From positions 59,130 to 123,129 of the forward strand of contig NZ_JBARWZ010000309.1 of NCBI RefSeq assembly GCF_049647105.1: 64,000 nucleotides of DNA, in the 5' to 3' direction. This stretch comes from Actinophytocola sp049647105. Lineage in GTDB: Bacteria; Actinomycetota; Actinomycetes; Mycobacteriales; Pseudonocardiaceae. The notes under the pieces are model-generated. The model was not told where the DNA came from. It was given only the letters and a program-made list of their open reading frames with translations, and searched no databases. Position 1 is the stretch's first letter. Every line of letters starts with the position of its first letter. Below, in pieces: positions 60,702 through 64,000 of this stretch. A program made the position numbers and the translations under genes.

Positions 60702-61361
60702 TCACTCCGCGGGCCACGACCCCCGTGCCCCGCAGCACGTCCCCACGACTTTGGTCGGGGCCCAGGTGAGCTGGCCGTTCTGAATGAGTAGTACCTGCAT
60801 TCGCGCACGTCGTGCGGCGAGGATGCCGTCGGGGGCGTCGTCCACGGCCAGGCAGTCGTTGGGGTTGACGTCGAGCCGGTGGGCGGCTTCGAGGAAGGTG
60901 TCGGGGGCGGGCTTACCGCGCTCGATGTCGTCGCGGGTGACGACGGCGGCGAAATGGTCTGTGAGGCCAAGTACCTCAAGTCCGGTGTGGACGAGGATGG
61001 CGCCGGCACCGGAGGCAACGGCGCAGGGTAGGTCCGCAGCCCGTGCTTGACGAACGACGTCGACGATGGCCGGGATGGCGGTGAGTGTGTCAGGTGTGGT
61101 CAACGCGAGCAGGCGGGCACGGCTGCTCGCGAGGATTCGGTCTCTCGGCAGTGGAGTTGGGCTCGGAACCTGGGCGAGTAGGTCGAGAAGCGATAGACCG
61201 CTGTGCTGGCGTTACCAGTCGCGTGTGACCGTGATGCCGTAGGGCGCTAGTGCGTCGGTGAGGGCGCGGTAGTTGCGTTCGTGGGTGTCGGCGAGGGTGT
61301 TGTCCCAGTCGACGATCAGCGCTCGGCGACCGTTGAGCGCGGCCGCGATGATCCGGTTCAT
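60702..61361 (-). pseudogene. HAD-family phosphatase with one in-frame stop codon
   Basis: From the ATG at 61361 the frame gives a full HAD-IA protein of 219 codons, interrupted only by TAA at 61212-61214 (codon 50). Before it: ALIVDWDNTLADTHERNYRA, the DxDxT motif. After it, in the same frame: RQHSGLSLLDLLAQ, LPCAVASGAGAILVHTGLEV (motif II Ser), RGKPAPDTFLEAAHRLDV (motif III Lys) and CLAVDDAPDGILAARRARM (motif IV Asp pair). The stop replaces a residue in DW-x-RQHSG, where Tyr (TAC) would be one base different. A TTG at 61103 could start a truncated product without the nucleophile. Confidence 0.75.
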
Positions 61362-61491
61362 CTGTTCCTCCGCAATCCGGATGGGTGACGAAGCCGTCGT
61401 GTCCGTGGTGGCGTGCCGCCGCGCTTTTGTCGGGATGGTCTGGCACGCTTGCCAGCGAGCAACAGCAAGTAGCGATCACGGAGCTACCTTG

Positions 61492-62022
61492 ATGATCAAG
61501 CACGCCACGTCGAGCACGTTTGTGTTCCACCGTTTCGTGTCGGAGTGGCGGCTCGGTCTGGTTGTCCAGCCCCGGCTGGGGAGGCACATGATCGTCGGTG
61601 GGCACGTTGAGAAGGACGAGACGCAGGCCGAGGCCGCGGTACGTGAGGCACTTGAGGAGTCCGGGCGCGAGGTGCGACTGCTGGCCTGTCCGACGCCAGC
61701 ACTGCCCGTGGGTTACCCGCACACACGGGTGCCGGCGCCGTGGTGGATCAACGAGATCATGGTGCCTGCGGACAATCACCTCGACGAGCCGCATGTGCAC
61801 GTTGACCACCAGTATGTGGCTATGGCGCACTCGCCGGAGCCAGTCAGCGAACCGGTTCACCCGTTCGACTGGTATGGGCTCGATGAGCTCGCCGGGCTCG
61901 ACATGTTCGAGGACACGCGGATGCTTGCTCGGGCGTTGTTCCCGATCATCGGGTCGATCGCTGAGGCGGAGGGGGATGCGGCGCTGCTGTTGCGGGTGCT
62001 GGCGTCCAGCGGCATGGGCTGA
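61492..62022 (+). CDS. Nudix hydrolase
   Basis: A 176-residue Nudix protein. The box is GGHVEKDETQAEAAVREALEESG (Gly to REALEESG), with the G, E, REx2EE pattern complete, so it should be active. The preceding strand is LVVQPRLGRHMIV. The C-terminal part, with HVHVDHQYVAMAH and FDWYGLDELAGLDMF, differs from the ADP-ribose type. Substrate unknown. It faces the HAD gene head to head and lies beside nucleotide-kinase-like and exonuclease-like genes. Confidence 0.83.
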   Translation: MIKHATSSTFVFHRFVSEWRLGLVVQPRLGRHMIVGGHVEKDETQAEAAVREALEESGREVRLLACPTPALPVGYPHTRVPAPWWINEIMVPADNHLDEPHVHVDHQYVAMAHSPEPVSEPVHPFDWYGLDELAGLDMFEDTRMLARALFPIIGSIAEAEGDAALLLRVLASSGMG

Positions 62023-62030
62023 CCTGCGCA

Positions 62031-62744
62031 TCACTGGGTTTGAGGCGCCGGTGGGCTGGAGAACGGGTGGGCCGGGGCTGCCGCGATCCAGGTCGACATC
62101 TTGTCGACCAGCTCGTTGGCGTCGTGGTTGCGGCGGTCGAGCAGGCGTACCCGCTGCGGGTCGGCGGTGGCCAATCGTTCGAACAAGGGCGCGGCGCGGC
62201 GCAGTAGGTCGCGTTGCTCGTCGGTGAATTGTCGGTCGTCGCGAGTCTCAGCGCGGCGGACTGAGGTGTCGACGTCGTCGGTCAGCACGATCGTGAGGTC
62301 GGGTAGTGGCCGCCAGCGGCTGGCGTCGGCGATGATCGTGTCCAGCAGGCGAGCCGCGGCCTCGTCGTCGGGCTCGAGGATCAGCGATTGGTAGATCGCG
62401 GTGCTGTGGATGCTGCGGCCCTCGATGACCGTGTCCCCGTTGAGCAGTGCGGGGCGCGCGGCTTCGTAGTCGTGCATCTTGATCGCGAGCAGCAGCAGGG
62501 TCTCCGACCGCGGGAACCCACCGCGTAGGAAGTACTCGCCGTTGGCGGCGTCGATCAGGATCCGCAGGAGTCGCCTGCCGAGGTCGGTGGTGGCGTCGGC
62601 GCGGCGGGAGAACTCCTCGATTACCTGAGGTGGGCGCCGGCTGTGTGCGGCTGAGGCCGCGATGAGGCGGTTGGTGAGGTAAGTCTTGCCGACGCCGTTG
62701 AGTCCTTCGATCGACACCAGCCGACCGTGAGTGGTGCTGTGCAT
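62031..62744 (-). CDS. Thymidylate-kinase-like P-loop protein
   Basis: A 237-residue P-loop kinase of the dTMP kinase fold. Walker A is IEGLNGVGKTYLTNRLIAAS (residues 12-31). A DRx-type segment appears as VIEGRSIHSTAIYQSLI, and the lid is VRRAETRDDRQFTDEQRDLL. Canonical dTMP kinases have DR(Y/F) where this has EGRS, so the substrate may differ. It could phosphorylate an unusual nucleotide or sugar. Nine bases separate its end from the convergent Nudix gene. Confidence 0.78.
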   Translation of the reverse strand: MHSTTHGRLVSIEGLNGVGKTYLTNRLIAASAAHSRRPPQVIEEFSRRADATTDLGRRLLRILIDAANGEYFLRGGFPRSETLLLLAIKMHDYEAARPALLNGDTVIEGRSIHSTAIYQSLILEPDDEAAARLLDTIIADASRWRPLPDLTIVLTDDVDTSVRRAETRDDRQFTDEQRDLLRRAAPLFERLATADPQRVRLLDRRNHDANELVDKMSTWIAAAPAHPFSSPPAPQTQ

Positions 62745-62813
62745 GACGGGGATCCTCGATGCAGGAGCCTGGGCAGTGATGCGGGTTGCATCACTGCCGC
62801 GGGCTGACGGTGG

Positions 62814-63458
62814 TCAGCCGAACAGGGCGACCTGTTCCGGGCGGGCAGCCCGGGCGGCGTACCCGGCAAAGCCTCGGAGCTGGCGCACGTCAGTCCAGCC
62901 GCTGTCTGCGACCATGCGGCGGAACAGCTTGGTGGTGAGTTCCACGTCGGCCATCGCCCGGTGCCGGTTGGACGGGATCGGGATGTCCAGATGCCGGATC
63001 AGGTTGTCCAGGCCGTGCCCACCAGGCAGGTCGGGATAGAGGTTGCGTGCCAGCTTGACCGTGTCGATCAGGTCGACGCGGGCGAGGTTCGGACAGTGCT
63101 CACGCAGGGCGTAGAGCAGGCCCGCCTCGGCCGGTGCGTGGTGGGCGATCAGCAGGTACGGCCCGCCTGTGAAACGGGCGTCCAGCCGGGCCATGACCTC
63201 GGCTGCCGGAGCCTGGTCGGCGAGCATGGCCGGGGTGATGCCAGTCTGATCGATGTCGAACTGGGTGACATCGGCCAGGTTGTCCGGGCGGATCAACGAT
63301 TCCCACCGTGTGTTCGCCACGAGGTGGCCGTCGACGACCCGGAGGGCTTGGACAGCGACCTCGATCGGTACGTAGGGGCGCCCGGTCGGCGTCGTGTACT
63401 CGAAATCGATCACCACGGGGGTGATCGTCCGCAGGTCGGCGATCAGGTGCTGGCCCAT
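62814..63458 (-). CDS. DnaQ-like 3'-5' exonuclease domain protein
   Basis: A 214-residue DEDD exonuclease fold. Motif I is VVIDFEYTTP (Asp18, Glu20). Motif III is HRAMADVELTTKLF with the His and Asp of the DEDDh type. Motif II reads LIAHHAPAEAGLLYAL where HNAxFD is usual, so the second Asp is replaced by Glu. The protein may trim RNA or DNA, or be partly inactive. Its start overlaps the end of the aminotransferase fragment by 16 bases. Confidence 0.78.
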   Translation of the reverse strand: MGQHLIADLRTITPVVIDFEYTTPTGRPYVPIEVAVQALRVVDGHLVANTRWESLIRPDNLADVTQFDIDQTGITPAMLADQAPAAEVMARLDARFTGGPYLLIAHHAPAEAGLLYALREHCPNLARVDLIDTVKLARNLYPDLPGGHGLDNLIRHLDIPIPSNRHRAMADVELTTKLFRRMVADSGWTDVRQLRGFAGYAARAARPEQVALFG

Positions 63459-63898
63459 CGGGTCACCTCCTGCGTGATCGTCTCGGCGTAATCGCGGATC
63501 CGATGCACGTCGTCATCGTGGGTGAGAACGACAGCCAGTATGCCGTCCAGGAAGGTGGCGGTGGTGATGCAGGCGGGCATGTCGGTGGTGAACATGGGTC
63601 GCTGATCCAGCGGGACCAGTCCGAAGGAGCCGGTCGAGTTCGGCACCCCGGTCCTCGCGAGGTGCTCGGCGAAACTTCGGGGGTGCCCGACGTTCAGGCG
63701 CAGCAGCGGCGCATAGTGGTTCCAGCGCTGTCCAGGAGGCTGCGGCAGCGGGGTGGCCTGTGGGACATCGCGGAGCAGGTCCAGCAGCAGGCTGGTGAGT
63801 TCGATCCGCTGTTGCAGCAGATCGTCGAACCGCGCCAGCTCGCGGCGACCGATCGCAGCCAGTGGGGCGGCTAAGAGGCTCCGGCGAATGAGGGTCAC
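63443..63898 (-). pseudogene. C-terminal fragment of a DegT/DnrJ/EryC1-type aminotransferase
   Basis: The 151 codons resemble the small C-terminal domain of sugar aminotransferases: AAPLAAIGRRELARFDDLLQ, QRIELTSLLLDLL, RWNHYAPLLRLNVGHPRSFA, HLARTGVPNSTGSFGLVPLD and a late DDDVHRIRDYAETI. The PLP lysine and the large domain are missing. The frame opens at a GTG that overlaps the stop of a transposase gene, so the 5' part was most likely removed by an IS insertion. An ATG further upstream (63931) lies inside the transposase end. Confidence 0.55.
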
Positions 63899-64000
63899 TT
63901 GAGGCGGCGGGTGGTGGGGCGGCTGTCCCATCGGTAGGTCTGGCGGGCTTGTTGGATGAGGCAGCGCAGGGTGACGAACGCGGCGGCCAGGTGGAGGTAG
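63895..64000 (-). mobile_element. IS5-type transposase, C-terminal end (cut by window edge)
   Basis: The last 35 codons of a minus-strand gene read YLHLAAAFVTLRCLIQQARQ then TYRWDSRPTTRRLK and stop at 63895. This is the usual C-terminus of actinobacterial IS5-group transposases, with the RW and the basic end. The rest lies beyond the window, so length, terminal repeats and target duplication cannot be seen. No inverted repeat could be placed between the stop codon and the aminotransferase fragment. Confidence 0.65.

Overview
The window is high-GC actinomycete DNA. Its genes place it among steroid-degrading Actinobacteria, most likely Pseudonocardiaceae (the Lentzea, Saccharothrix and Amycolatopsis group). 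This placement rests on gene content, codon use and remembered resemblance to Mycobacterium tuberculosis (Mtb) proteins; no search was run.

Positions 1-37,200 form a sterol import and catabolism region. The minus-strand operon fadA5-echA20-ipdA-ipdB-ipdC (5.7-1.3 kb) diverges from cyp125. A second minus-strand operon (14.3-9.9 kb) holds a DUF35 protein, ltp4, ltp3, an LLM oxidoreductase and a SnoaL-like protein. Next come an Rv3520c-like LLM oxidoreductase, two acyl-CoA synthetases (one is fadD19), echA19, a nitronate-monooxygenase-like protein and two Nudix genes. The block fadE26-fadE27-fadD17 diverges from hsd4A, a second SDR and a complete mce4 locus (yrbE4AB, mce4A-F). Six 14-bp KstR-type operators lie at the promoters of these units. 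Together the genes cover uptake (Mce4), terminal oxidation of the side chain (CYP125), CoA activation (FadD19, FadD17), beta-oxidation (FadE26/27, EchA19, Hsd4A, FadA5), aldolytic removal of C24 branches (Ltp3/Ltp4/DUF35, by homology) and opening of rings C and D (IpdABC, EchA20). The region is interrupted by accessory items: an RNA-ligase remnant, a nuclease-like gene between two inverted arrays of 22-bp repeats, and a toxin-antitoxin pair whose antitoxin is frameshifted.

Positions 37,200-60,050 are mixed chromosomal genes. They include TetR, PadR, MarR and GntR regulators with nearby palindromes, a secreted repeat protein, a RibD-like fusion with reversed domain order, a SIS-domain protein, an MFS exporter, an MNT gene followed by a broken HEPN partner, a glycosyltransferase and two-component cluster with a repeated-box promoter, a lytic transglycosylase, an ABC/GntR unit, two Tat-exported enzymes and an Nramp-related transporter.

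Positions 60,050-64,000 look like a decaying accessory island. There is a noncoding stretch with a very long stem-loop and a run of hairpins, a HAD phosphatase gene cut by one in-frame stop codon, a Nudix gene, a dTMP-kinase-like gene, a DnaQ-like exonuclease, the C-terminal piece of a DegT-type aminotransferase, and the end of an IS5-type transposase running off the window.
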